The translations under genes were made by a program, and so were the position numbers. Below are positions 51,301 to 63,191 of a DNA stretch of 64,000 nucleotides, one piece after another (the stretch's first letter is position 1; every line of letters begins with the position of its first letter). This stretch comes from Corallium rubrum (taxonomy: Eukaryota; Cnidaria; Anthozoa; Scleralcyonacea; Coralliidae): assembly GCA_964035015.1 (NCBI GenBank), contig OZ035998.1:27975262-28039261 (forward strand), given 5' to 3'. Below the pieces are notes generated by a model. That model worked only from the letters and a program-made list of their open reading frames with translations. It made no database searches and was not told the origin of the DNA.

Positions 51301-54300
51301 TTCAGCTTTTCGTCAATATTGTTCTTATTAACCTCTTCTTTTTTTCACTTTTTATACTAAATTATATGTCATAACATGTTAATATGCTTTATTGTATTGT
51401 ATTATTTCATTATTGTATATCAATAAAATAGAAATAAAAATATGAAATGAAATATAATGAAATGAAATATATGGCGTTCTTATCTTCGAAAAAAAACACT
51501 TTCGCAAAATAAGTTTCTCTCAACGATGGAACAATAAATTTCGTGTCACAAGGTTACAAGACAAATTCTTATCCCCGAGCCCGGGCGTAGGGCCGAAGGC
51601 CCGGAGCCCGGTGAGGGTGCTCATCTCGACATGCGTGGACACCATTTACACGCCAAACTACACGCGAGATGAAAAGCTGAAAGTAATTCTGAAACCTGTT
51701 TATATATATGTTATCAAATCCACAACTTGCGCTGTTCGGATAGCAGGGTACTGGTAACTAACCTGTTAAATTATTCAAATTATTTAAATTTCGTATTTAC
51801 CAGTTTAGCTGAGTTAATTAAAACGGAAGAAATCTTGAAAATGAAAATTAGACCCCATCCACACGTATACGTTTTCCTAGCGTTTTCACATTGCTTCAGG
51901 TAATGAGACCATTGTTTTCTGCTCCCCTGAGGACCGAGAACAATATAAAAACGCTATGAAAACGCATACGTGTGGACATGGCCTTAATATATTGTCCAGA
52001 GTTGTCCTTGAACGCTTGGACGTTAGCATTGCGTCTTTTCTTGGCCACTGTTTATATCTATTTTTGAATGAAAATTTGTCACTAGTTTGGTTCATCTCGT
52101 TGGGTTTTATTTAAATATTGACTTGGCATGTTCTTTCGGTGTGTCAATACATGACTATACAGATGAACCTTGCTAACTAATTTTCTGGGATGTTTTCTGA
52201 TCTGTGTGTCATATTAATACAACAAAAGACAGAAATTAGGGGAGAGGGGGTACAAAAATGCATATAAAGCGGGCGAGGGGTTGTTGCGTTCATGTATTTC
52301 TAGTTAGGTGTTATGGCAGCAAACTTACTTTAATCGCAGTAGTTCAGATGTTGTGGATGTGCGCAATTTTTGGAGAAGAACGTAAATAACATAAATCAAG
52401 GTTCCAAAGTTGATCTAAAATGAAAATGAGAAGAAATTAAAACCATTTCATTCGTTACTAAAAGAAATTGTGAGATTGTGTATAGTCGAACCCCTATTAA
52501 CGGATACCCAGCTCTTTTAACGGACACCTCTCTTAAGCCTTTATTGGCAACAGTTGCCTTTTGTCAACTTATTTTACTCTGGCTAACGCCACATGATTTT
52601 ACTTCTCAAAAGGAGAGCTCCAGGATACCTGGCCAATAAAGGCTTAAGCCTGATTCACATTTGTGAAATAAGCATAAGCGTAAACAAAATAGTTATGTGA
52701 ACCGGGGTAAAACAAGCGTAAGCACAAGTACGAGACAAAAGAACCTTTGTTTTCTCTTTTGTACAGCTCTTGTGCTTGTGGCTTGTGCTTGTGCTTATTT
52801 CGTGTGCTTGTGGCTTAGGCCTGCGCTAAACGTCGCACAATAGACGAATTTAATTCAGAAGAATTTAATTGTTTGAATTTTATTCGACGAAACTGCGACC
52901 ACGCTGAGACGTATAACTTGATTAATTTCGACACACGAATTAAATTCGTCTGAGTCAGACGGATAATGCGGTTCGAGTTACACGACGAATTATCGTCGCG
53001 TCGAATTAAATGTTTCTCTTCTATCTGTGACAATTCGCAACCATGTTTTCAAGAAATTTTTTTCAGGCTCCACGGGTCCAAGTAAAAACCATTAAATTCG
53101 ACTGAAATTCGACGTTTAACTCGACGTCGCATTTACGTCGCATTACCGACGAAGTTAATTCGAATTAAATTCGTCTGAATTAAATTCGTCTATTGTGCGA
53201 GTTCACACAACTATTTTGGTTGTACTTATTGCTTATGCTTATTTCACAAATGCGAATCATGCTTCAAAAACCATTAATAGTTCTTGAAGAAAACACAAAG
53301 TATTACCAGAAATTTGGGACATTTTGCGCCCGCGCTCGTAGCCAGCGGTTACTCCCATGATAATAATACACAGTAAATATTTTGCGAAAATGCAAACGGC
53401 TGCTTCGAACAAAGATCGTGTTCTCGTGTACGCTTTCTGTAATCGTGAAGTGTCTCAGACATTTTGAGTTTCGCGCTCAAAACAATGCGTGATGCAATAG
53501 CGCGCGAGTTAAAGCCTTTCTGTCACGAGTGACGAGCATGCGCACAAATGTTAATTTTGAAAAAATTCGTGAACAAAATCAAAGGGATTCAATATGGCGT
53601 CGAATTGAAGAGGCTAATTCGCGATTGAATAGTTTACGGCTCTGTTTACATATTCATGATGATAGAAAGTGGAAAATCACATCGTCACTGTCATCTTCAC
53701 TGTCATCTAAGTCGTTTTCCTCGTCTCTTCGTTCCGGTATCATTTCGCTGTCCTCGAGAATGGAACCAAACTCTTCACATTCCGCCATTTTGTTGCCCCG
53801 CGCAAGCGCAAAAGAATCTGATAGCGAGCGGTAATTAGGTGACAGACAGCCTTTAATTTCAATTATATTGTTTACCTCCCAGACACACGCAACTATCATG
53901 CAATATTCGCTCTATTTCTCCCTAGAAAGGCCTGGGAACTACATTTCGAGCATTCTGCTTTCAAAGTAAACAAACATGGCTGCAGGCTGCTCGAAAGAGA
54001 AGAGACCTTCGTGGCTTCGTCGTTTGTTCTTCTCGCAGCTCAACTCCACGTTTAGACTTAACGGCCTCCTGCTGATTTGCTCAAACACACTGTAAAACCA
54101 AGAAAGTTTATCTTGTCCCAAATTTCTGGTAATCAGGAAATCAGTGGTTTTATATCTGATAAAGAAACTTCCCGATTTACATAAACTTTAGCTTTGATTT
54201 TCTCGGCTTCGACCTTATTTTTTTAAACTTATTACGCCAATGAACTTACCAAATGGGATGCAGATACGTGTTTTATCAGATCTAAATCACTCGGCTATCG

Positions 54301-57300
54301 CCTCGTGTTTTAAATCTGATAAAACACTGCTGTTCATAATTTAAATTTTACTTAAGGGACTGTTTTCATGAGCCGATGTAAACATCCCTTTTATGAGCGG
54401 GTACCTAGGCGAGGTCTCAGCCATTACGTTAATAAAACACTATAGTTACAACCCCTTTCAAGCGGACACAACCCCCCCCCCCCCCCCTCCCCTTAAGCGG
54501 AAACGGACAGCTATCTTGAATTCCAGTGGGCAATTTTTTATATTTTTTTTATTGATTCGCCAATATATACAAAATTAAAGTTGTTGTGTTTTTATCAAAT
54601 TAAATGTTGTCTACTAACCTCTCTTAAGCAGACAAATTCACATCAAAATTAACGTTTTTTTAATAACAGTAATGAACACCAATACTTTGAATTCTGAACT
54701 TGTTTATATCAGTTAGTGTCGTATTGGCACAAACTACGTATATACAACTAGGAGTTGCTATCGCAAGGAAAGTGCTGCCTTCTTGCCCACATGAACTGAA
54801 TGCAAAATTAACTTGTACAAATACAAAGCCACACTGTATGTATCAATTTATTTTGTAGTCAAAATTGAGATTACAACACTCGGTTTGAAAAGTGTACAAA
54901 AACTACTTCCAGTTCACAAATCACAAACCAACACATTGGAGTGGGTTATTGTCAACACTGAATTTTTGGTACCAACCATAATGGATTTGAAATTCTAAAC
55001 ATCAATAGAAATATGCTACCAGAAATAGAATAGTTTGGAATTCAGAATGACACATGTCTATAAATCATTGTCATGTCATTTGTTGACTATTCTTGTTTAA
55101 TAGATGTACTGTAGATGCTGCATCTGGAATTTTTACTTTTTGGTAATCAAATGTTTCCTAACAGTCTTTTTTTTGCCCCATATATGCAGATATTTCATAA
55201 ATCATATCTGTCCAGTGAGAATACAGCAAATCCATAACATGTACAGCAAATTGTCCAATCCAAAACAACTCTGAAGCACATTACACAGGATTCCTCACGA
55301 CAAATATATCATTTTGTATATAGAAGATTTCATTCCATTACAGATGATGAAGTATATCCATATAAAACTTTTTGGTAATCAAATGTTTCCTAACAGTCTT
55401 TTCTTTGCCCCATATATGCAGATATTTCATAAATCATATCTGTCCAGTGAGAATACAGCAAATCCATAACATGTACAGCAAATTGTCCAATCCAAAACAA
55501 CTCTGAAGCACATTACACAGGATTCCTCACGACAAATATATCATTTTGTATATAGAAGATTTCATTCCATTACAGATGATGAAGTATATCCATATAAAAC
55601 TTTTTGGTAATCAACTGTTTCCTGACAGTCTTTTCTTTGCCCCATATATGCAGATATTTCATAAATCATATCTGTCCAGTGAGAATACAGCAAATCCATA
55701 ACATGTACAGCAAATTGTCCAATCCAAAACAACTCTGAAGCACATTACACAGGATTCCTCACGACAAATATATCATTTCGTATATAGAAGATTTCATTCC
55801 ATTACAGATGATGAAGTATATCCATATAAAATTATTTGGTAACAAACATTTTGTTGAAGTAAAAATCGATTTCTGTGTAATCCAGCTGTTCAAGTGGCAG
55901 CAGTAGTGTAATTGATTAACAATGGTTTCAGTCAGAGTTCCAAAACTATAAAGTCATCTTAGATTTATGAAATTTGTTGAACTCTGAATATATAAACTAA
56001 ACTTACAGATATAATCACTTTGACATGATATTAAAATCATCATAAATCATCTTAGATTTATGAAATTTGTTGAACTCTGAATATATAAACTATAAACTTA
56101 CAGATATAATCACTTTGACATGATATTAAAATCATCATAAATCTCGATATTTATAATGAACCCTGTTTCCCTCGATATTTATAATGAACCCTGTTTCCCT
56201 CGATATTTATAATGAACCCTGTTTCCCTCGTATTCGCAACTTTATTAAACCGGTTCACCACATCGATAAATGAACTCTGAATATATAAACTAAACTTATA
56301 TAATCACTTGTCTTATGTACTCAAAATTTCGGGTAAAACACTTTAAGACACATGTTATTCTTTGAGGCGAATTGAAGAAATTTTGTTGAACAACCCCCTC
56401 ATTTTACAATGAACCCTGTTTCCCTCGACATTCGCAACTTTATTAAACCGGTTCACCACATCGATAAATGAACTCTATATAAATGAATACATAAACTAAA
56501 CTTACAGATATAATCACTTTATGTACTGAAAATTTCGGGTAGAACGCTTTAAGACAACACTTTAAGACACACCTTATTCTTTGATCTTATTCTTTGAGAC
56601 GAATTGAAGAAATTTTGTTGAACAACCCCCTCATTTTACAAACGAACTTGAATAATTAATGAGCCCCCTGGAAAACCGACATCTCCACTTCTCCACTCCT
56701 AACATCAGTTTGAGATCATGTCGACTATACATAACTCGGCCGGGGACTGGACACGAAAACGCAAGAACGTCATGTAACGCCAAGAATAGGGTGCTGCCTC
56801 CCTGCGGGTCGGCAGCAAAAAGCTGGTTAAAAAAAAGAGGTTACGAGCAGGGTTGCCAGATTGCTGAATAAATAAGCCAAACATTGTTATAAGCGGCCCT
56901 TTGATTTCTTTGTTTCCAACAAAGAAAAAAAAAGGTTATTATAATAATATTTGGCTTATTTATTCAGCAATCTACCAACCCTGGTTACGAGGTCCCAAAG
57001 GTGTCCGCTCGATAGGGGTTCGAATGTACTTAACCCTTATTTTCCCAACCAGGGCATTAACTTGATTTATGCGTGGTTGGGAGTAATTATTATAAATAAC
57101 CGCAGTACATCAAAGAAAACCGAGGTGATCATGAACTAACTATTTGATAAGTCATCTTTCAGAGGCTATCAATGCTTTTTAAACGTCTGAAAGTACACGT
57201 AAATTATACAGTATATACAATGTTCACGAGTTCCATTAAATGTGGTAATTCAGATTTTTCTAAAATTCCGAACGGGCTAATAGGCTTACTGCATAGTCGG

Positions 57301-60300
57301 CGTGCAGACGTTTTATCTTTATCTATATTAACCTCTTCATTCGAAAAAAAGTTGAGAAAAACAAAACTTACTAATAACATCAGCGTCATTGGGCCATAAA
57401 GTATGAACATGTAGTGGGAATCTTTATACTCAGTCCAACACCTTCAAAATATAGTAATCAAAAGAAATTAATACATAAACACGCACCATAAGGGTCTATG
57501 CCTCACATACCCCGCTCCTTGAGTAGAGACGGAATTTCCATTTCTTTAATGGCGTTACAAACACACATAGCGTATATAGAAAACGTATAAACTCGAACCA
57601 ATTTGATTTCTTATGGCGTTTTAGATCGATAACAACAATAAACTATTGAAATGTTAAACTATCAATCCAAGCTAGCTATATTTCAAAAAACGCTTGGAAG
57701 AAAATATGTGGTTAACAAATGTGGTTAGTTACATGGGTCATCTCGTCTTCCCCGTAATGTTCGTGCATTGGGGTCTAAGTCAGTAGTTGCACACATGCAG
57801 ATTTTGCAGGCAGAAAGCTCAACAATTGGTTTCTTCGGCACTGTCTTTTATCGGCAGTAATCTAACTCTGTTTCTGTTCAATTAACGCGGCAGTTGAATT
57901 TGTCAGATCTTATACTAATTTCACACTTGAATTGGCCATTCTACAATGTTCTCGCCAACTCACATGGGTTTCCGATGTGTCCTCGAAGATGACTATAACT
58001 GACAAATGAACTCGCTCTTCCCAGAAAAGACTTATTTTATAGTGCGCCTTTATGCATATAAGAAGAGAACTATTTCCAAATGCGACATGCATTTTGTAGT
58101 ACCAATTTTTATTTTTATTTTTATCACGATAATGAATCTTCGAAGATGTCGAAAAAGTATTAACCGAGTTCTTTAAGTTGAAACTTTGTAGAATTCATCT
58201 TCTATGCGTTATTCAAACTGTTTCTTTGTCTTGCCAATCAAACTAACAACGCCCAGTTGTTCAAAAAACGATTAGCTTATAATTACTCCTGGTTTGGTGT
58301 AAATTTATGGACCAAATTATGAAGATCGTGGCAAAGGAATTTGAAGTTCTCTTTTACAAACATATGGAAAATGCGTTAAGCTATTGTCCTGGAAAGTTTA
58401 AGACTAAAGTATGCCAAAGAAAGCATACTGAAATAAGACAGCGGATTAGGCTCAGACTTTAAAATTACTGAAAATATATATCATATACAACAATCATTTA
58501 TCTTACATCTTTTTCTCTTCTTCGTCGAAAATAGTGAGCATGACAGGAACATACACAGCAAATGTCAGAATGACAGGAAATCCTAAAAATGAAAGGATTT
58601 TTGAGTTTCACAGACCAAAACAAGTAAAGAAATATTGACGTTATGAGCGGAGCCCTTCGTCAAAGTAAAAGAGGGTGGTAAAGGGGGGGGGGGGGGGTGT
58701 ACGGATCACGTTTCACGGGAAATAAAAAAGTCTGCCATTTCACGTTTCACAAAATATTACGGGAACGTTTAATCAACTCTGTGACAATTATTCACAGAAG
58801 GCGAAGTAGATTGAAGCTGAGGAGATTGAAGCTCATATTCGTCATAATCAGGGGCAAATTTAGGATTTTGAAAACGTCAGTCAAAGTTGTGGTCCACAGT
58901 TGTAGGGTGGTCCGAGGGCATGCTCCCCCGGAAAATTTTTGAAATTGCATGGGGTCTCTAAAATGGCATTTCCCGCGATCTGACAGCAGATCTGAGCAAA
59001 ATTTTGAAATTTTTAAAACATATTTTTAATGGCACATTTTATCATTTTTACAAAAGATTTTGTCTAAATTGGATGTTTTCTAAACTTTATTGAGAAAATT
59101 ATACAGATATATACTGAAATATTAGTTAGCCAAACGAGACAGGCGCAAACACCCATGCTTTCTAAAAATTAACTAAATAAATTATGGACCATAAACACCT
59201 CGATCATTTTGGTAAAAGTATCGATATGTAGACTATATAAGCGAGAGAGTTTGGCAAATCTAGGAGAACAATGGCTCTCGCAAATCAGAACAAATTAAAC
59301 TTATAATCTTAAAAATTATAAAATATGTAATGCTTAATCACAGTTCACGAAAACTTCAGTACTTTATTCTCATTTCACGGACAATTATTATCGACAATCA
59401 CGGCTCACGGATGGAATACAAACGTAAAACAAACTGCAGGCTATTTGTCACATTGTCTTCGTTTACGAATTAACAAGCGGGAATGCTACACAAGATCCGC
59501 CTCGAATAAAACAGCAAAGTCGCAAAGACAGCGCAAGCTAGCTGCTCGTGTTTTGTTACGCTTTTCTCAAGTATTGCAACATCCCGCGTGTTGGGATGGG
59601 GGTAAGCTGCACGGAAAATCATTGGGTATTTGCTTAGTCTAAATCATCTGATGTTAAATTTTCCCTTTTTTTGGAAGACTTGAAATGTTACACAGAATAT
59701 TCATATCGTATATAGCTAAACTTGAGAAAGTAAACATTTTCTTACCCCATCCAAACGCAAAGAAACACCAAAAGTACGACTTCGCATCAAAAGCTCGAAA
59801 TAAAAGCTTTAGTAAAAACACAGCTTCGTTCAGCATCCAAGTTACTTCAGAGACGGCGGAAAACCGGTTAAGAACCCAAAGCACGTTACAGAATGTCTAA
59901 AAGGTAACAAGTACAATACCAACAACATGGTAACAAGTACAACAATATAAGGTAACAACAGCAGGTTGCTCTTCAAGTACAACAATATAAGGTAACAACA
60001 ACAGGTCGCTCTTCTCATGCGCCGAACCTAATACAAGCATTAAGTGCGGCAGAAGAGCGACGTTTGAATCAATTAAGAGGCCTGGCGCATAATGCGACGT
60101 TCGAGCGACTCTGATTCAAACGACGAACTTCTCATGTGCCGAACCTAATGCATAAATATTAATTATCCCCGAGCCCAGGCGTAGGGCCGAAGGCCCGGAG
60201 CCCGGGCGAGGGTGCTAATCTCGACACGCGTGGAGTTTACTTACACGCGAAATTACACGCAAGTGGGAAAGAAATTCTGCGAGATGTTTGTATATATATC

Positions 60301-63191
60301 AACAAATCCGCAACTTTCGCAGTTCGGATAGCAGGGTACTGGTAACTGTTACGACGAAGACCGAAAACGAAACTGTGTCCTGAAACTGGCCAAAGCCTGT
60401 AAAGAATTCTGCTCTGGTGTATTCTACTTAACTCGAGGGAGAACGATAAAGAAATCAGTTTGAAACAAACGGCTTTTTAGGTCTTGAAGAGAACTGAATG
60501 ACCTGGTCACGGAAAAAGTAAGAAACCGAACGAGAAAAACAATTTGAATTCTGAAAAGAGTATAGACTGAATTGGCAGTGTTTGTGGTGACAAAAGCAGA
60601 AGAAAGTTTAACGGTAGGAGATTCATATTTACCAGTTTAGCTGAGTCTTGAAAAAGCATGCAATATAAATAATATTCTTGTCTACAGTTGTCTTTGGACG
60701 CTAGGACGTGGTATTTTGTATTTTCTTGGCCACTATTATCTATTTTGAATGAAAATTTGTTATTTGGTTCATCTCGTTTCTTTTTTAATATTGACTTTGT
60801 ATGCTCTTTCGGTGTGTCAATACAGATGGACTTTGCCAATGAATTTTCTTTGATGTTATACTGGTGTGTTTCTCTCTTTCTATTCAAAATTTTTAAGGCT
60901 GTTAATTTTATTATTACATACTAAAAGTATAATAGACTAAATATAAAAATATAAAAACTATAATAGACTTAAATACAAAAAAAACAAACACCCAGAAAGT
61001 GTGGTGTGTGTGGTGGTTGTGGTTTGGGTGGTTTACAAAAATGTATATATTTAAAGTGGGCGAGGGGTTGTTGCGATCATGTATTTCTAGTTTTAATATA
61101 TTATCACTGCTACTGATCATGCACAACGTTTTTACCGGTTTTTAATAGTTTGAGGAATTAGGTTCGACGAATTAAGTTCGACGTTTGAATCGACGCCGCT
61201 CCAACGTTGTATTAGGTTCGGCGCATGAGAAGAGCGACGTTTGAAACGGGTCTAGTAACAAGTACAACAGTAAAAGGTAACAAGTACAACAACATATGAA
61301 TAATATAAATAAGTAATCATTTTACTCGTGCAATTAAGAATTTTACACTACTCGTGATCTGACTTGAAAATTTATCCAAATTGCACTCGCCTACGGTTCG
61401 TGCAATTTCTGTTCAATTTTCAAATATCACTCGTAGTGTAAGATTTCACATTGCACTCGCTATCGTATGATTACTTATACTAATTGTGATTCCATTTTTA
61501 GTTCTTAGTAACATACTACTTTTTTGTATGATAATAATATATTAGTATCAACCAACTAGGGGACTATTACAAATCCAGCTTTCTGATTGGGCGGGCTACT
61601 GTTGGTTTATTGGTGATAGACCACTATAGTAGCGTTATCCAGCAAAACCTGGAAACTAGGCTGAAAATCAAACATTGGCGTCTGCTAAAATTTTTGTACG
61701 AGTGAAGAAAACATTGGATCGAAAGTAATCTAAATTTATTCAGTTCGACATTTTCGAATAAGAAAATGAATTCGCTTATGCCTATGGAGTATATATATCT
61801 ACACCAACTTGAAGCAAAGTAATTACAATCTCGTCTTTTGTGAGCAATTGTTTATCATATGCCATCGAACTGACGAACTACTCTACAATTTGTATGGGGA
61901 GACTTCTGCAAACAAAAAGGTAAATTATCTGAAAATTTGGAAGAATGTTTGATAAGACTTATTTACGTTAAAGAAAAGTTGTTTATGGTCGATACTAAAA
62001 CAATTAGACAACTCGTCCTCATTATTTAAGAGCGGATAGTCAACTCGGCTTCGCCTCGTTGACGAAGCAGAGTTGACCATGGCGAGAAATAATGGTCACG
62101 CATGCGCGTAATGCATGCCCACTTACAAAAATTTTGACTAGAAAAGTTCTGCAAGATTAATAGGACTTACATAGAGGATGAGTAAAACAATCGTCGTAGC
62201 AGTGTCAATTTTTAAATTATTTCAAATGTTTCAATCTGAATCGTATAGTGCAACACATCTGCAATATAAATATCATGAGCGATGTGCCACAGATATTAAA
62301 TCCGTTGCGGTTTTTGATATACTATTTTGAGCACAAGTCTAACATAAGCCAATATGGCGAATACGCAAATTGTACCAACCTTGCTGCTCACGTTATCAAA
62401 AATCAAACAGAGGTATGCTATTTCCGTACAAGTTTCGATCTGATTCGGCTACTATAAAGATCCATCTTTTCGATGATATTCTTCATTTCTAGCCTGTATT
62501 TGTCGTTGTTGCGGTTTTTAATCTCAAAGCTTCAGTATTTTCTGATCATCGAATGAAGATTTCATCCAACATTGCATAAATTAGTTGTTCTCTTTTCTTC
62601 TGAACCGCGGAACTGTGACGACCGCACGACAAAGGTACTAGTTTAATAGGGCTTTAGCTCCGCCTCTTTATGTCCACCATTTCTCGCCATGTATCAGCTC
62701 ATAGAAAACTCGGGCTCGTTGTCTAATTGTAAATATACAAAGTTCCCACTCTTCAAAGAACATGAAATTCAAAACTTTTACAAGACTTCCACGGATCTAC
62801 AAAGACTTTTAAGAGGTATAAAATTCAAGAGCCAAGATGCGCAAAATGTTTGACAAGAAAGTTCAAACACTCGTAAAGAGATCTTCATCCGATTTCAGAA
62901 GACCACCGGTTAATTAAAATACTTGGTTTCGCCTCGTATTTCCAACTCCTTTCAGCGTTTGGAAATCGGAGAAACAATTAACTCTTATGCTCGTGTTGGA
63001 ACTATTACTTCACGGATCGTGTAGAGAACCCTGAATATAATTTATGTATAAGATATTGTTTTACAGAAAACATAATTTTGATACTAACCTTATCAAAGTT
63101 TCCATAATGATCAAGAAAAAACGTGACAACTCGAAGCAAAAAAGCAATTATAAGGTTCTTATGCAAGTTAAATCGAACATTCTTGCTATCC
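48152..63191 (-). CDS. Class B (secretin-type) G-protein-coupled receptor, TM2 to C-terminus, 5' part outside window
   Basis: Seven exons on the minus strand: 63089-63191, 59746-59896, 58507-58582, 57372-57441, 52329-52414, 50146-50272, 48152-48394. All have GT-AG boundaries and matching phases, giving 284 codons plus stop. Class B hallmarks in order: TM2 (NVRFNLHKNLIIAFLLRVV), TM3 cysteine 17 residues before WMLNEAVFL, TM4 FGWGFP, extracellular loop 2 CW (disulfide partner of the TM3 cysteine), TM5-loop 3 (LLQKLRTS), TM6 ALILMPLLGV (the PxxG kink), and TM7 into helix 8 (VVFNGEVRQVLKSKW). The NGEV motif and short loops favour the hormone-receptor (secretin/CRF/calcitonin/PTH) subgroup over adhesion receptors. 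It sits in the plasma membrane and would signal through G proteins to a peptide ligand, which cannot be named. The ectodomain and TM1 must lie beyond 64000. Confidence 0.92.
48491..49549. mobile_element. Non-autonomous element in the GPCR TM6-TM7 intron, with nested insert
   Basis: Ends CTGGTTTCCATATAGTTGTA and its inverse (TACAACTATATGGAAACCAG) bound 1,059 bp. Near both ends the motif TCGGCGACTGTCGCCGA-like is repeated (49333-49525). A second palindromic element with GTGAATATCCACACTATTCACC (48650-48735) and GCAGGTGAATAGTGC/GCACTATTCACCTGC (49036-49104) sits inside. A minus-strand frame of 22 codons starting MADSFALPKQ (48953-49021) may be a leftover first exon. Confidence 0.75.
50146..50272 (-). 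CDS. GPCR exon: TM6 and extracellular loop 3
   Basis: Acceptor TTTTAAAG, donor GTAAGT. Encodes KGIKAALILMPLLGVIYLM and continues through PSDAPVWYNYLIRIL to PMQ, joining in phase to the TM7 exon. Confidence 0.92.
50471..50925. repeat. (CGTC)n then (CGTT)n tetranucleotide arrays in a GPCR intron
   Basis: CGTC units (50471-50532) switch abruptly to CGTT units (50533-50740). These are broken once by ATTGAAGTCACAATGTTCTT and resume to 50925. The same ATTGAAGTCACAATGT recurs just outside at 50993, suggesting slippage or duplication took in flanking sequence. Confidence 0.97.
51063..51440 (+). repeat. Possible 3' end of a LINE
   Basis: A plus-strand frame contains GCKLWNSRLKPVR, similar to the LWNSLP-type C-terminus of L2/CR1/jockey-like reverse transcriptases. 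It is followed by a C tract (51199-51221) and a 3' end with TTATTGTATTGTATTATTTC and ATCAATAAAAT. The protein match is short, so the call is tentative. Confidence 0.4.
51571..52303. repeat. Interspersed repeat, copy 1
   Basis: It starts ATCCCCGAGCCCGGGCGTAG and ends GCGAGGGGTTGTTGCGTTCA followed by TGTATTTCTAG. The same order of blocks occurs at 60165-61093, with insertions and deletions. Family not recognised; no clear inverted ends. Confidence 0.75.
52329..52414 (-). CDS. GPCR exon: second half of TM5 and intracellular loop 3
   Basis: Acceptor CATTTTAG, donor GTAAGT. Encodes INFGTLIYVIYVLLQKL then RTSTTSELLRLK. Confidence 0.9.
52645..53265. mobile_element. Foldback element with a second foldback nested inside
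   Basis: Outer ends AAGCCTGATTCACATTTGTG / CACAAATGCGAATCATGCTT share about 30 inverted bases (GAAATAAGCATAAGC). Inside, 52834-53199 has its own ends, CGCACAATAGACGAATTTAA and its inverse, and an interior rich in AATTAAATTCGTC. Neither codes for protein. Confidence 0.8.
53302..54132. mobile_element. 831-bp non-autonomous element, perfect 20-bp inverted ends
   Basis: Both ends read ATTACCAGAAATTTGGGACA inward. A minus-strand frame of 44 codons at 53654-53788 starts MAECEEFGSILEDSE, is acidic (ENDLDDSEDDSDD) and looks like a leftover first exon of a transposase gene. The target duplication is unclear. Confidence 0.7.
54133..55136. other. GPCR intron sequence with small repeats
   Basis: An inverted pair around GTGTTTTATCAGATCTAAAT / TTTAAATCTGATAAAACAC lies at about 54270-54330, with a C tract at 54474-54488. 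No exon seen. Confidence 0.5.
55137..55832. repeat. Three tandem copies of a 232-bp unit
   Basis: Units begin TTTTTGGTAATCAAATGTTT at 55137, 55369 and 55601 and are almost identical, so the array is young. It lies within a GPCR intron. Confidence 0.95.
55945..56560. repeat. Complex tandem repeats
   Basis: CATCTTAGATTTATGAAATT with its following 90 bases occurs twice (55952, 56049). A 28-base unit containing CTCGATATTTATAATGAACC occurs three times (56145-56230). A longer block with ACTTTATTAAACCGGTTCACC occurs at 56238 and 56437. Confidence 0.88.
56561..56847. other. GPCR intron sequence, nothing recognised
   Basis: Short repeats of CTTATTCTTTGA at the start; no exon-like frame. Confidence 0.4.
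56848..56983. mobile_element. hAT-type MITE, 136 bp, with 8-bp target duplication
   Basis: Ends CAGGGTTGCCAGATTGCTGA and TCAGCAATCTACCAACCCTG are imperfect inverses. The flanks GTTACGAG (56840-56847 and 56984-56991) are a perfect 8-bp duplication, as made by hAT transposases. The arms continue with ATAAATAAGCCAAA, giving an overall hairpin. Confidence 0.9.
57372..57441 (-). CDS. GPCR exon: extracellular loop 2 and start of TM5
   Basis: After an acceptor ending TTTTGAAG it reads CWTEYKDSHYMFILYGP then MTLMLL, with donor GTAAGT. The CW pair is the conserved loop 2 signature. Confidence 0.88.
57442..58506. other. GPCR intron
   Basis: No repeat or coding feature recognised. Confidence 0.5.
58507..58582 (-). 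CDS. GPCR exon: TM4
   Basis: Acceptor CATTTTTAG, donor GTAAGA. Encodes FPVILTFAVYVPVML then TIFDEEEKK; together with the previous exon it gives the class B FGWGFP motif. Confidence 0.88.
58583..59745. other. GPCR intron
   Basis: Contains a G tract (about 58684-58697) and AT-rich sequence. A plus-strand frame at 58697-58942 has no family resemblance. Confidence 0.45.
59746..59896 (-). CDS. GPCR exon: TM3
   Basis: Acceptor CCTTTTAG, donor GTAAGA. Reads TFCNVLWVLNRFSAVSEVT, then WMLNEAVFLLKLLFRAF and SYFWCFFAFGWG. The cysteine-to-tryptophan spacing equals that of CRF-type receptors. Confidence 0.92.
60005..61238. mobile_element. MITE interrupted by interspersed repeat copy 2
   Basis: Ends GTCGCTCTTCTCATGCGCCG then AACCTAATACAA and their inverse at 61204-61238 bound the unit. 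The repeat known from 51571-52303 occupies 60165-61093, splitting it. Short AACAAGTACAACAATATAAG direct repeats flank it on both sides (59909-60000, 61254-61293). Confidence 0.72.
61239..61998. other. GPCR intron with a relative of segment A
   Basis: About 61293-61480 carries TAAATAAGTAATCATTTTAC and AATTTTCAAATATCACTCGT in the same order as segment A (8537-8645). Otherwise unassigned. Confidence 0.5.
61999..62731. mobile_element. Non-autonomous element, about 733 bp
   Basis: Outer ends ACAATTAGACAAC and GTTGTCTAATTGT are inverse, and CATGGCGAGAAATAATGG (62078) is matched by CCACCATTTCTCGCCATG (62675). TCGGCTTCGCCTCGTTGAC near 62050 forms a local hairpin. No coding region. Confidence 0.65.
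63089..63191 (-). CDS. GPCR exon: TM2 (first exon visible)
   Basis: Acceptor TTTTTTAATAG, donor GTTAGT. Encodes DSKNVRFNLHKNLIIAFLL then RVVTFFLDHYGNFDK. It begins in phase 2 of a codon, so at least one more exon lies upstream, beyond the window or undetected in the last 800 bases. Confidence 0.9.

Noticed and set aside
62248-62457. 69-codon plus-strand frame
   Set aside because: No family resemblance, and it lies within the 61999-62731 element; probably chance.
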